DNA of 64,000 nt from G965205255 sp965205255 (lineage in GTDB: Bacteria > Pseudomonadota > Gammaproteobacteria > Pseudomonadales > Endozoicomonadaceae): the NCBI GenBank assembly GCA_965205255.1, contig OZ242051.1:2232001-2296000 (forward strand), given 5' to 3'. Below, in pieces: positions 15,962-25,688 of the stretch. Positions within the stretch are counted from its first letter, which is position 1. Every line of letters starts with the position of its first letter. The translations under genes were made by a program, and so were the position numbers. Under the pieces are notes generated by a model, which did not search any database, was not told where the DNA came from, and worked only from the letters and a program-made list of their open reading frames with translations.

Positions 15962-16720
15962 ATGAAGCCCTATTTAGTATTTCGGTTATATGCACCTTTG
16001 GCAAGCTGGGGCTTACCGGCAATTGGTGAGACTCGCCCCACTCAACTGCATCCTTCACGCTCTGCTATTTTAGGGCTGTTAGGTGCAGCGTTGGGCATTA
16101 AGCGTGATGATGAGCACACGCTTAACCAACTCAAACGCAGTGTACATATTGCCATCAAGCAAACCACTCGTGGCTCGTTGTTATATGACTATCACACCGC
16201 GCAAATGCCTTCACGTAATATGAAAGCCGTATTTAATACGCGCAAGGACGAGTTAGCTGATAAAAAACTCAATACTGTTTTATCTAACCGTTATTATCGT
16301 TGTGACAGTTTATGGGTTATTGCCATTTTTCTCACTAAATCAGCATCGTATACGCTCGAGCAAATACAAGGTGCATTGCTTGAGCCTGTGTATACACTGT
16401 ATCTTGGTAGAAAATCTTGCCCGCCAGCATTGCCACTGGCACCCAAACTACTGCCTCCCTGTTCGTTGAAAAAAGCGTTAGATACACCTTTTCCATCATT
16501 GACTACAAATCAAAAAAGTGATGATCGTTGGCTTAAAAGTAATCAGCTTTCTACTTATTTTTGGGAAGGTGATAAAGAGGCGCTAGGTGTAGACAAAGCG
16601 AACATTGTCGGTCATATACAAACTACTCAACCGTGCGATGAGCCAATTAGCAGAAAACACTGGCAGTTTGAACAACGTACGTTGCATCAGGCGTCACTCA
16701 ATAACAAGGAGGGTAGTTGA
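15962..16720 (+). CDS. casD: Cascade subunit Cas5e/CasD
   Basis: RAMP protein that caps the 5' handle of the crRNA in Cascade. 252 aa, somewhat longer than E. coli CasD (224). The N-terminus YLVFRLYAPLASWG and the segments ETRPTQLHPSRSAILGLLGA (about 23-42) and YLGRKSCPPALPL (about 147) are characteristic. AAGGAG precedes the ATG. The stop overlaps the start of casE (TGATG at 16720). Confidence 0.94.
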   Translation: MKPYLVFRLYAPLASWGLPAIGETRPTQLHPSRSAILGLLGAALGIKRDDEHTLNQLKRSVHIAIKQTTRGSLLYDYHTAQMPSRNMKAVFNTRKDELADKKLNTVLSNRYYRCDSLWVIAIFLTKSASYTLEQIQGALLEPVYTLYLGRKSCPPALPLAPKLLPPCSLKKALDTPFPSLTTNQKSDDRWLKSNQLSTYFWEGDKEALGVDKANIVGHIQTTQPCDEPISRKHWQFEQRTLHQASLNNKEGS

Positions 16721-17391
16721 TGTATCTTTCAAAAGTGACACTTGCGCCATCTCGCAATATGGCACATATTCTGCTAAATCTGAAAGACAATGATGTTTAT
16801 TCTGCTCATCAGCTTTTATGGAAACTATTTACTAAAGCAAATGAGCGATGTTTTCTTTTTCGTGAAGAAATAAGCCCAGAAGGGTTGCCTTTGTTTTTTG
16901 TGTTATCCACAGATAAGCCAAGCGTTATGCCTGACACCTTTCAGGTTCAGACCAAAGCGTTTGAACCGCAATTAACACAAGGGCAACCATTGGGTTTTAA
17001 GTTGCGTGTTAATCCAACAGTTTGCATTACCAACAATGAACGTAAACAAAAACGTCATGATGTGTTAATGCATGCTAAAAAGCAGACAATGTTACAGGGC
17101 CTTGCAACAAAAGACATCAAGCAGGTAATGGAACAGGCTGCCTTTAAGTGGATAAACAATGAAAAGCGTCTAAATGAATGGGGTGTTTGTTTTGATGACT
17201 CTTTAAATATTGAATCCTACACACAGCATCAAAGCCGAAAAAAAGGTAATCACACCATTCAGTTCTCAAGCGTGGATTTTCAGGGACAACTGACCATCAA
17301 TGACCCGGTGAGGTTTTTAACGCACTATAAAAAAGGTTTTGGTCGGTCAAAGTCTTTTGGCTGTGGGTTAATGCTCATAAGGAATGTCTGA
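16720..17391 (+). CDS. casE: crRNA endonuclease Cas6e/CasE
   Basis: Processes pre-crRNA by cutting at the base of the repeat hairpin and stays bound to the 3' stem. 223 aa. It begins MYLSKVTLAP like E. coli CasE. H30 in YSAHQLLWKLF aligns with the catalytic H20 of E. coli. The glycine-rich loop GFGRSKSFGCGLML lies at the C-terminus. AAGGAGG sits 6 nt before ATG 16720. It overlaps casD (TGATG) and cas1 (TGATG at 17391). It would also have to process the crRNA-like units upstream, which keep the stem. Confidence 0.94.
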   Translation: MYLSKVTLAPSRNMAHILLNLKDNDVYSAHQLLWKLFTKANERCFLFREEISPEGLPLFFVLSTDKPSVMPDTFQVQTKAFEPQLTQGQPLGFKLRVNPTVCITNNERKQKRHDVLMHAKKQTMLQGLATKDIKQVMEQAAFKWINNEKRLNEWGVCFDDSLNIESYTQHQSRKKGNHTIQFSSVDFQGQLTINDPVRFLTHYKKGFGRSKSFGCGLMLIRNV

Positions 17392-18311
17392 TGGCATTTA
17401 TACCATTGAAACCGATACCGATAAAAGACAGAAACTCTATGATTTTTGTCGGTATGGGTCGCATTGATGTAAAAGATGGTGCGTTTGTTGTTGTAGATGA
17501 TGTGAACGGTGAGCGCATGCATATTCCTGTAGGCTCTATCACCTGTATTATGCTCGAACCCGGAACCCGTATTAGCCATAGTGCGGTTAAACTAGCGTCT
17601 ACAACAGGAACATTGATAGTTTGGGTTGGTGAAGGAGGTATTCGGGTTTACTCTGCTGGTCAACCAGGTGGGGCGCGTTCAGATCGTTTATTGTATCAGG
17701 CAAAATTGGCACTTGATGAACATTTACGATTAAAAGTGGTACGTAAAATGTATCAGTTGCGTTTTAATGAACCTGCCCCACAACGACGCAATATCGACCA
17801 GCTAAGAGGTATTGAAGGGTCTAGAGTCAGAAAGACTTATCAGATACTGGCAAAACAATACAAAATTGAATGGCATGGACGCCGTTACGATCCCAAAGAC
17901 TGGGAAAAAGGAGATATAATCAACCAGTGCATCAGTGCTGCCACCGCCTGTTTGTATGGTGTAACAGAAGCGGCTATTTTAGCGGCCGGTTACGCACCGG
18001 CGATTGGTTTTTTGCACACGGGTAAGCCCCTTTCTTTCGTTTATGACATTGCCGATATTATTAAATTTGATACCGTAGTACCCGTGGCGTTTAAAATAGC
18101 GAGATCATACCCTGTGGAGCCGGATCGGTCAGTTAGAATAGCCTGTCGTGAAGTCTTTCGAAAAGGCAAGGTGCTCAAAAATTTGATACCGCTTATTGAA
18201 GAAGTACTGGCAGCCGGCAACATAGACTTACCCGTTGCGCCAAAAGAGGCGCAACCCCCGGCGATACCTGAGCCGGTTTCCATCGGCGATAAAGGTCACA
18301 GGAGTAAGTAG
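17391..18311 (+). CDS. cas1: CRISPR adaptation integrase Cas1
   Basis: Metal-dependent integrase; with Cas2 it inserts new spacers at the leader end. 306 aa, as in I-E systems. The active-site residues are E142 (RGIEGSRV), H209 (GFLHTG), D219 and D222 (VYDIADI), offset by one from E. coli E141/H208/D218/D221. The C-terminal tail is proline-rich. Translation is coupled to casE by a TGATG overlap. All catalytic residues are intact, so adaptation is expected to work. Confidence 0.96.
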   Translation: MAFIPLKPIPIKDRNSMIFVGMGRIDVKDGAFVVVDDVNGERMHIPVGSITCIMLEPGTRISHSAVKLASTTGTLIVWVGEGGIRVYSAGQPGGARSDRLLYQAKLALDEHLRLKVVRKMYQLRFNEPAPQRRNIDQLRGIEGSRVRKTYQILAKQYKIEWHGRRYDPKDWEKGDIINQCISAATACLYGVTEAAILAAGYAPAIGFLHTGKPLSFVYDIADIIKFDTVVPVAFKIARSYPVEPDRSVRIACREVFRKGKVLKNLIPLIEEVLAAGNIDLPVAPKEAQPPAIPEPVSIGDKGHRSK

Positions 18312-18312
18312 T

Positions 18313-18609
18313 ATGAGTATGCTTGTGGTTGTTACAGAGGCTGTACCGCCACGACTGCGTGGTCGCTTGGCTGTATGGTTGGCGGAAGTGAGGGCAGGCG
18401 TATACGTGGGCAATGTTTCACGCAAAATTCGTGAAATGATTTGGGAACAGATCACAGTTCTTGCGGAACAAGGCAATGTGGTTATTGCATGGGCTACCAA
18501 TACCGAGTCGGGCTTTGATTTTCAGACTTATGGAGAAAACAGGCGAGAACCCATTGATTTTGACGGCCTTAGACTGGTTAAATTTAAACCAGAAACCGAA
18601 CAGAAATAA
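18313..18609 (+). CDS. cas2: CRISPR adaptation protein Cas2 (I-E type)
   Basis: Small ferredoxin-fold protein that bridges two Cas1 dimers in the spacer-integration complex. 98 aa. It begins MSMLVVVTEAVPPRLRGRLA, nearly the E. coli Cas2e sequence, which sets the start at 18313. AGGAG lies 9 nt upstream. The motifs VRAGVYVGNVSRKIREMIW and GNVVIAWATNTESGF are typical of the I-E subtype. The leader and array follow directly. Confidence 0.96.
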   Translation: MSMLVVVTEAVPPRLRGRLAVWLAEVRAGVYVGNVSRKIREMIWEQITVLAEQGNVVIAWATNTESGFDFQTYGENRREPIDFDGLRLVKFKPETEQK

Positions 18610-18687
18610 TTGTGTTTAGCTCTTTAAAAATTTGGTAGAAAAAAGGATAATGAATAAACTGTTTAAAATCAGTTAGATGCAACTAGA
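18610..18687 (+). promoter_or_regulatory. CRISPR leader
   Basis: 78-bp AT-rich stretch between cas2 and the first repeat. The words GCTCTTTAAAAATTTGGTAG recall leaders of other I-E arrays. It should hold the array promoter and the integration signal (IHF-dependent in E. coli); I did not find an unambiguous IHF site. Confidence 0.7.
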
Positions 18688-21600
18688 GTGTTCCCCGTAT
18701 CCACGGGGATAAACCGCTCAGTGTTCCCCGTATCCACGGGGATAAACCGCTGCCTGTTCGGCAGTCAACGACGATCTATTAGTGTTCCCCGTATCCACGG
18801 GGATAAACCGGTCTGTCAGTGCCGTCTAGTACCGTCGGTGTTGTGTTCCCCGTATCCACGGGGATAAACCGTAGCTCCTTTCGCTCGTCGCTACCGTTCG
18901 CGCGTGTTCCCCGTATCCACGGGGATAAACCGTATCATCGTGCCAGACGTGATCATTGTTTTTAGTGTTCCCCGTATCCACGGGGATAAACCGTATTTTA
19001 GACATATAAATATCCCTGTCTAATCGTGTTCCCCGTATCCACGGGGATAAACCGTTATGTTCCGGCAGACGACCTGTAGAGCTTATGTGTTCCCCGTATC
19101 CACGGGGATAAACCGAGTACGGGAGAACTTGCAGGAGATATATTTTAGTGTTCCCCGTATCCACGGGGATAAACCGGACTGCATAATGGACCGTATACAA
19201 TTTGATTTGTGTTCCCCGTATCCACGGGGATAAACCGGCAAACGCTGTCAGAGACGGAATAAACAGCTCGTGTTCCCCGTATCCACGGGGATAAACCGCG
19301 ATCAGTAATTTATCTGTTTGCGCTTCTGTAGTGTTCCCCGTATCCACGGGGATAAACCGCATGCTTATTGGAGGAATACGTGGGCAATCTTGTGTTCCCC
19401 GTATCCACGGGGATAAACCGAAATTTTCGGGTTTGAAACTTGGTACTACAACGTGTTCCCCGTATCCACGGGGATAAACCGGTCGGAAACTATCTTATAG
19501 CACTTTCTTTAGCGTGTTCCCCGTATCCACGGGGATAAACCGCCCTTACCGGTGAGTGCGGTAGTGAATCTGACGTGTTCCCCGTATCCACGGGGATAAA
19601 CCGACAAGGTGGTTGGGTCGTAATGCTATAAGTATGTGTTCCCCGTATCCACGGGGATAAACCGGCGAGTGGCATGATCAGCTAGGCAGGGATGAAGTGT
19701 TCCCCGTATCCACGGGGATAAACCGAACACGAGGCAGGTTTGTTAGTATTAGACGAGGTGTTCCCCGTATCCACGGGGATAAACCGTATTTTTTCTATTG
19801 CGGTTTTAACGCTATTGAGTGTTCCCCGTATCCACGGGGATAAACCGCGCCTTCCGTTACTTAGATTAAATTACCACGCGTGTTCCCCGTATCCACGGGG
19901 ATAAACCGGTCAAGAGCGGGGTTACGCCCCTTTGGGGCTAGTGTTCCCCGTATCCACGGGGATAAACCGAATTGAGGGTTGAGAGAGAGCGCACAGAGGC
20001 GGTGTTCCCCGTATCCACGGGGATAAACCGAGACATTCCTGAAACCAAAGCAATGCGCGATCGTGTTCCCCGTATCCACGGGGATAAACCGTGACCTTGC
20101 AAAAAAATATACTGGACATAAATGTGTTCCCCGTATCCACGGGGATAAACCGCTGTATTAGCAAACAAGTAGAGCGCAAAAGAAGTGTTCCCCGTATCCA
20201 CGGGGATAAACCGCCTGCTTGAGCTAAACCTATTATGTCATCTGGGTGTTCCCCGTATCCACGGGGATAAACCGCGGGGATATTTTGGCGTCAAAATATT
20301 GCAGGAGTGTTCCCCGTATCCACGGGGATAAACCGGTTTGGTAGTGTGGTTAGTAGTTACCCGACCGTGTTCCCCGTATCCACGGGGATAAACCTGTTAC
20401 GTTTTCGTAAAAAATAGTTAGTTGTACGTGTTCCCCGTATCCACGGGGATAAACCGATAACCAAAAAAGAATTACATGATTTGTTGATGTGTTCCCCGTA
20501 TCCACGGGGATAAACCGTATGTAATTCCATTTTTAGTTGATATTCCGGTGTGTTCCCCGTATCCACGGGGATAAACCGTCGTGGAAACAAAACAAAAAGA
20601 ACCGGCTAAAGTGTTCCCCGTATCCACGGGGATAAACCGTCGTGTCGCAATGTCGCAAAAAAAACGCATAAGTGTTCCCCGTATCCACGGGGATAAACCG
20701 GGACGTGCCTGTATTAAAATCACTGGCTCCGTGTGTTCCCCGTATCCACGGGGATAAACCGCATTGCGCTGCTTGCATAAAACAGAATGAAATGTGTTCC
20801 CCGTATCCACGGGGATAAACCCATAATGGAGGCTGACATAAACGTCGTTTATTTGTGTTCCCCGTATCCACGGGGATAAACCGCTGTTGCCAGAATTGTA
20901 CGACTAGGTATTTATGTGTTCCCCGTATCCACGGGGATAAACCGAAAATTAAAAAACTAAAATTAATCTGTTGTTTGTGTTCCCCGTATCCACGGGGATA
21001 AACCGAATTTTTTAGATCAGGCGATTTCTACAATATCGTGTTCCCCGTATCCACGGGGATAAACCGTGGGTCAGATTCACTACCGCACTCACCGGTAAGT
21101 GTTCCCCGTATCCACGGGGATAAACCGCGTGTATCCTGGTCTCTAAAGCTAACTACGGTCGTGTTCCCCGTATCCACGGGGATAAACCGTCGCAGCTGTT
21201 CCAAGAAAGCTAAAGCCGCTGGTGTTCCCCGTATCCACGGGGATAAACCGCCCAGTGAGTCGATGGCTTTCTTGTATGCCCAGTGTTCCCCGTATCCACG
21301 GGGATAAACCGGATCTGGTGCAATAGACGGCAGGCTGAGATATGTGTTCCCCGTATCCACGGGGATAAACCGGGGAAATTGTGCTATGAGGCTCAGCTAA
21401 TTATGTGTTCCCCGTATCCACGGGGATAAACCGCGCATCTAGCGGCTAGTTTTTCTGCTGTATGTGTGTTCCCCGTATCCACGGGGATAAACCGGGCTGT
21501 AGGGTGATCAGTTTTTAGTGGTATATGTGTTCCCCGTATCCACGGGGATAAACCGATATATGAGTTGTCTCTGTTTTGTTTTCCTCTGTGTTCCCCGTAT

Positions 21601-23873
21601 CCACGGGGATAAACCGTTATCTCTGCATTTACAACCGCATGTTTGTTTGTGTTCCCCGTATCCACGGGGATAAACCGTTGGCGACATACTGGAGCCATGC
21701 GAGCATGTCGTGTTCCCCGTATCCACGGGGATAAACCGCCGTCAGGCATACCGTACTTTCACGCAATAATGTGTTCCCCGTATCCACGGGGATAAACCGG
21801 CGCATGACACCAAGGGAGTGCGCCAGGCTGAGTGTTCCCCGTATCCACGGGGATAAACCGCAATTTGGCAACAGTGTTGTTGTTCCCGTATTGTGTTCCC
21901 CGTATCCACGGGGATAAACCGTCAGCCTCCATTACGCTTTAGCAACCTCTTTTGTGTTCCCCGTATCCACGGGGATAAACCGCCACTTGCTCTGGTTCTT
22001 TGCCGTCATCTGATGTGTTCCCCGTATCCACGGGGATAAACCGCTTTTCTAGACTGCGTTCAGCGTCGCTTATATGTGTTCCCCGTATCCACGGGGATAA
22101 ACCGTGGTAGTTCGTGTGTTTTTTTCAGCATATCTAGTGTTCCCCGTATCCACGGGGATAAACCGTCATCATATGGTGACAATAGAATGTCACCTATGTG
22201 TTCCCCGTATCCACGGGGATAAACCGAGAAAAAAAATCGGGTTCAGGGCGGGTATTACGTGTTCCCCGTATCCACGGGGATAAACCGATACCTGCCTACA
22301 GAAGCCAAAAATCCTGTAGGTGTTCCCCGTATCCACGGGGATAAACCGGTTTTTGGCTCAAAGTGGGACTAATAACAATCGTGTTCCCCGTATCCACGGG
22401 GATAAACCGGCGCCAGAAGCGACTGACATATTTATAAATCCGTGTTCCCCGTATCCACGGGGATAAACCGGCACGGCATGCATTTTTGAATATAGGTACT
22501 GGGTGTTCCCCGTATCCACGGGGATAAACCGAATATGACTCTGCAATTAGAGCAGAATTAACCGTGTTCCCCGTATCCACGGGGATAAACCGGCGCTTTT
22601 AAAGCTGTCTGATGAAGCTAAAAAGTGTTCCCCGTATCCACGGGGATAAACCGGCTGTCTCGGCATTCAATCGACTTCAAAAAAAGTGTTCCCCGTATCC
22701 ACGGGGATAAACCGTTTTTTGGGTTTTGATATGGATATTGATTTTGGTGTTCCCCGTATCCACGGGGATAAACCGATCCTTTGCTGTATCTGTTCCTGCA
22801 ATTGTCAGTGTTCCCCGTATCCACGGGGATAAACCGCTGATCTAGCTATCAACCTCGGGCTAAAAATAGTGTTCCCCGTATCCACGGGGATAAACCGCAT
22901 CAATAAATGCATCTCGGCAGACGTTAGCAGTGTTCCCCGTATCCACGGGGATAAACCGTAGAGCGCAAAAGAAAGCAAGCAACCACGCATGTGTTCCCCG
23001 TATCCACGGGGATAAACCGCACACTGTTTTTTGTTCAAGTTTATCTTGTAAGTGTTCCCCGTATCCACGGGGATAAACCGCACCAAAGGCCTTTTTGATA
23101 CCCAGATAGCGCGTGTTCCCCGTATCCACGGGGATAAACCGCGACGTACAAAATACCGATGAAAATTTATGCCGTGTTCCCCGTATCCACGGGGATAAAC
23201 CGCGCCGTCGATTTTGTCAGGTCTTCATATGATAGTGTTCCCCGTATCCACGGGGATAAACCGCGCTAGGCGGGTCTGGTACGTTTGCAAACTTCGTGTT
23301 CCCCGTATCCACGGGGATAAACCGGCAAGGTGAGAGCAGTGAATTAATAGAAATTGGTGTTCCCCGTATCCACGGGGATAAACCGCTATTTCTGACGATG
23401 ACAATCTAGCTGTAGTCGTGTTCCCCGTATCCACGGGGATAAACCGTGTGGTACAATTTATTTGTAAAAACGACATTAGTGTTCCCCGTATCCACGGGGA
23501 TAAACCGGGTTGACCAGAACAAATAGCAACTAAAAGCGAGTGTTCCCCGTATCCACGGGGATAAACCGTCTACAACGTTCTATTTAAAAACCCTAAGTTG
23601 GTGTTCCCCGTATCCACGGGGATAAACCGTTGGGAAAAAATATCTTGAAAAAACAGACGACGTATTCCATGTATTCGCGGATATAAACAGTTGCGGTCAA
23701 ATGATTTTCATGGTCAAATACTGTGTTTCCTGTATCCACGGGAATAAACCGTTAGCAGTTTCTGCAACTTTTAGGCGCAACATGTGTTCCCCGTATCCAC
23801 GGGGATAAACCGGCTACACATGTAACAAAACACGAAACGCAATTGTGTTCCCCGTATCCACGGGGATAAACCT
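18688..23873 (+). CRISPR. Type I-E CRISPR array, 86 repeats
   Basis: Counted by position: 86 repeats of 29 bp and 85 spacers. The repeat begins GTGTTCCCCGTATCC and ends ACGGGGATAAACCG, the I-E type with a CCCCGT/ACGGGG stem. Almost all spacers are 32 bp (period 61); exceptions are spacer 1 (4 bp, CTCA), spacer 28 (31 bp) and spacer 41 (33 bp). Transcription runs left to right from the leader. The last base of the repeat is T at 20395, C at 20822 and T at 23873 instead of G. Repeats at 23662 (strongly) and 23723 (mildly) are degenerate, yet the last two are nearly perfect. Spacers 25/71 overlap by 15 nt, and spacers 15/40 overlap by 29 nt on opposite strands. Confidence 0.99.
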
Positions 23874-24080
23874 TATTCAGCCCTCTGGATATAATGATTA
23901 CAGCTCTTTTTTTGCAACAGAACCATACTTATGGATGATCTTTTTCACAAAGAAAGAGAAGGGCTGCTTAATTTTCATTGGTAGACAATCGACGCATTTA
24001 GCACAGGTACATTTTGTGCATTTATAAACTTGGCAAAAATTTTTATAAAAAAACTTTAAATAAATTTGGAGTACTAAAAA

Positions 24081-24105
24081 ATATAGGGCAGTATATACCC
24101 TATAT
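24081..24105 (+). promoter_or_regulatory. Hairpin over the nuclease start codon
   Basis: ATATAGGG (24081-24088) and CCCTATAT (24098-24105) form an 8-bp stem with a 9-nt loop. The right arm includes the first two bases of the ATG at 24104, and the AGGG that could serve as ribosome-binding site is in the left arm. Folding would hide the start, so translation may be controlled. Confidence 0.5.
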
Positions 24106-24862
24106 GAATAAAAACGATATCTGCCTGAAGGTTCGATTAATCAGTTTTCTAATTCTCCTGTTTATCTCTTTATCACAGGTATCTAATGCGACACTTGTCA
24201 AAAAGAGCCGATCGGGTATCTGTCATAATAGTCACAGCTCATCATACGCAAGAATAAAGAACTATAGGTCATACGACACAGTTGAGGCATGTTTGCAATC
24301 TGGTGGCAGGTTACCAAAAAGCAGACGTTTATCGCATAGCAGTAGTAAATTATACAACGTACGTACATCATCTGAATTATCTTACAGCCGAAAGAAGTTT
24401 GGCAATGGCTGGAACGATGCTAATTATAACTGTTTAAATACTCGCCAAGAGCTATTAAAAAAACTCTCAACCAGCACTATTACCATGAAATCACGGTGCA
24501 CTGTTAGTCGTGGAAAATGGTATGACCCTTACACCGGAAAAACCTTCTTTGATGCAAAAAAGCTGGATATAGACCATATCGTTCCGCTCAAATGGGCATG
24601 GCAACATGGTGCTAATCACTGGATGCGAACAAAGTGCGAAAAATTTGCCAATGACGTGCGAAATCTGATACCTGTTCAAGCCAGTGCCAACCGACGTAAA
24701 GGCGCATTGGGTCCATTAAGGTGGCTACCACCAAACACTTCATACCGCTGTCAGTATATAGTGCGATTTAATAGAATCGTAAAAACATACGGCCTTCATC
24801 TTTCATCAAGAGAGAGTCGTGGGTTTAGTCAGCTAATAGCGAAAGAGTGTAAGCATAGTTAG
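24104..24862 (+). CDS. Secreted HNH-family endonuclease
   Basis: 252-aa exported nuclease. I place the start at 24104 because residues 1-29 then form a Sec signal peptide (basic MNKNDICLKVR, hydrophobic SFLILLFISL, VSNA cleavage site); a frame extends upstream without a start signal. The C-terminal half has the HNH-type signature: DIDHIVPLKWAWQHGA (about 149-164), FANDVRNLIPVQASANRRKG (about 175-194) and WLPP, as in secreted DUF1524/GmrSD-like HNH nucleases. Ten or so cysteines suggest disulfides. It follows the end of the array but is not a cas gene. Nutrient scavenging or action on foreign DNA are possible roles. Confidence 0.75.
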   Translation: MNKNDICLKVRLISFLILLFISLSQVSNATLVKKSRSGICHNSHSSSYARIKNYRSYDTVEACLQSGGRLPKSRRLSHSSSKLYNVRTSSELSYSRKKFGNGWNDANYNCLNTRQELLKKLSTSTITMKSRCTVSRGKWYDPYTGKTFFDAKKLDIDHIVPLKWAWQHGANHWMRTKCEKFANDVRNLIPVQASANRRKGALGPLRWLPPNTSYRCQYIVRFNRIVKTYGLHLSSRESRGFSQLIAKECKHS

Positions 24863-24975
24863 TTAAAATCCCTATATCGTGTAAGAATAATTTTATGCAT
24901 ATTTTAATGCATGTAGTGTATACGCATGCGATATACACTACCCAAAACAATAAACAAGACATAAAGGAGTGAGCT

Positions 24976-25506
24976 ATGCCAACTCTTGCCGAAGTAAAAA
25001 AAATGGTAAAAGACCTTGGAATAGAAGCTGACCAGTTTGGTACGAAAAAGGAAATTAAATATCTGCCACAGATTCTGAAGGAAAACGAAAAAATTTATGC
25101 CCTGACATCAGGCAAGATGGATGGTAAAACATGGCTTATTACTTGCACCAACACCAGAGTAATTTTTCTTGATAAGGGGATGATTTACGGCCTAAAACAG
25201 GTTGATACGCCACTAGAAAAAATCAACTCTATTGAACATAAAACCGGTTTGTTTTTTGGTGAAATAAGCATCTGGGATGGGTCAAGCTCGACTACCATCA
25301 AAAGTATTTCCAAGGCAACAGTCAAGCCATTTGTCAATAAAATCAATGATGCTATCCAAGCATTAAAACAGGTAACAGCAGCACCTCAAAAAACAGAAGA
25401 TGATCTAATAGCACAGCTAGAAAAATTAGCTGCGCTGGTTGATAAGGGGGTACTTACGCAGGAAGAGTTTCAGGCAAAGAAAAAAAAGATGCTTGATCTT
25501 GTGTAG
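24976..25506 (+). CDS. PH-like and SHOCT domain protein
   Basis: 176-aa cytoplasmic protein with a strong AAAGGAG site. Residues about 30-125 look like a bacterial PH-like domain (ITCTNTRVIFLDKGMIYG, FGEISIWDGSSST). Residues about 140-176 form a SHOCT motif (LIAQLEKLAALVDKGVLTQE, then EFQAKKKKML), a short helical pair usual at the ends of such proteins. The molecular function of this combination is not known. It is a single gene between the secreted nuclease and the convergent bkd operon. Confidence 0.75.
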   Translation: MPTLAEVKKMVKDLGIEADQFGTKKEIKYLPQILKENEKIYALTSGKMDGKTWLITCTNTRVIFLDKGMIYGLKQVDTPLEKINSIEHKTGLFFGEISIWDGSSSTTIKSISKATVKPFVNKINDAIQALKQVTAAPQKTEDDLIAQLEKLAALVDKGVLTQEEFQAKKKKMLDLV

Positions 25507-25640
25507 AATACACCGTTTGTACAAAACCGGTATAGAGGCATTATAGGTAGCAATTGCTGCATTGAACGGCCAATCGCTGTTAAAGGAATAAAGAAAATTG
25601 CCAAGCAGGCACCACAGGCGATAAAACGGGTATTTGATAA

Positions 25641-25669
25641 GTGAGCCCCGTATCCACGGGGATTTACTC
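25641..25669 (+). repeat. Orphan CRISPR-like repeat
   Basis: A lone 29-bp sequence with the core CCCCGTATCCACGGGGAT identical to the array repeat but with different ends (GTGAG and TTACTC). It lies 1.77 kb beyond the array, between the convergent PH-SHOCT and bkdB genes, in the same orientation as the array. No second repeat is near. It could be an array relic, or the hairpin may now serve as a transcription stop. Confidence 0.85.
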
Positions 25670-25688
25670 ATTAGTCGGTCTGTTGTGT

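Noticed and set aside
18826..23476. Many minus-strand open frames through the array with repeated DTGNT, VYPRGYGEH and GLSPWIRGT words
   Set aside because: They are translations of the 29-bp CRISPR repeat (61-bp period) in three frames, not proteins.
24014..24103. 30-residue N-terminal extension of the secreted nuclease
   Set aside because: No ribosome-binding site, and it would bury the signal peptide that starts at 24104.
25530..25640. Short open frame ending IKKIAKQAPQAIKRVFDK after the PH-SHOCT gene
   Set aside because: No start codon. It may be a remnant of a gene tail but cannot be supported.
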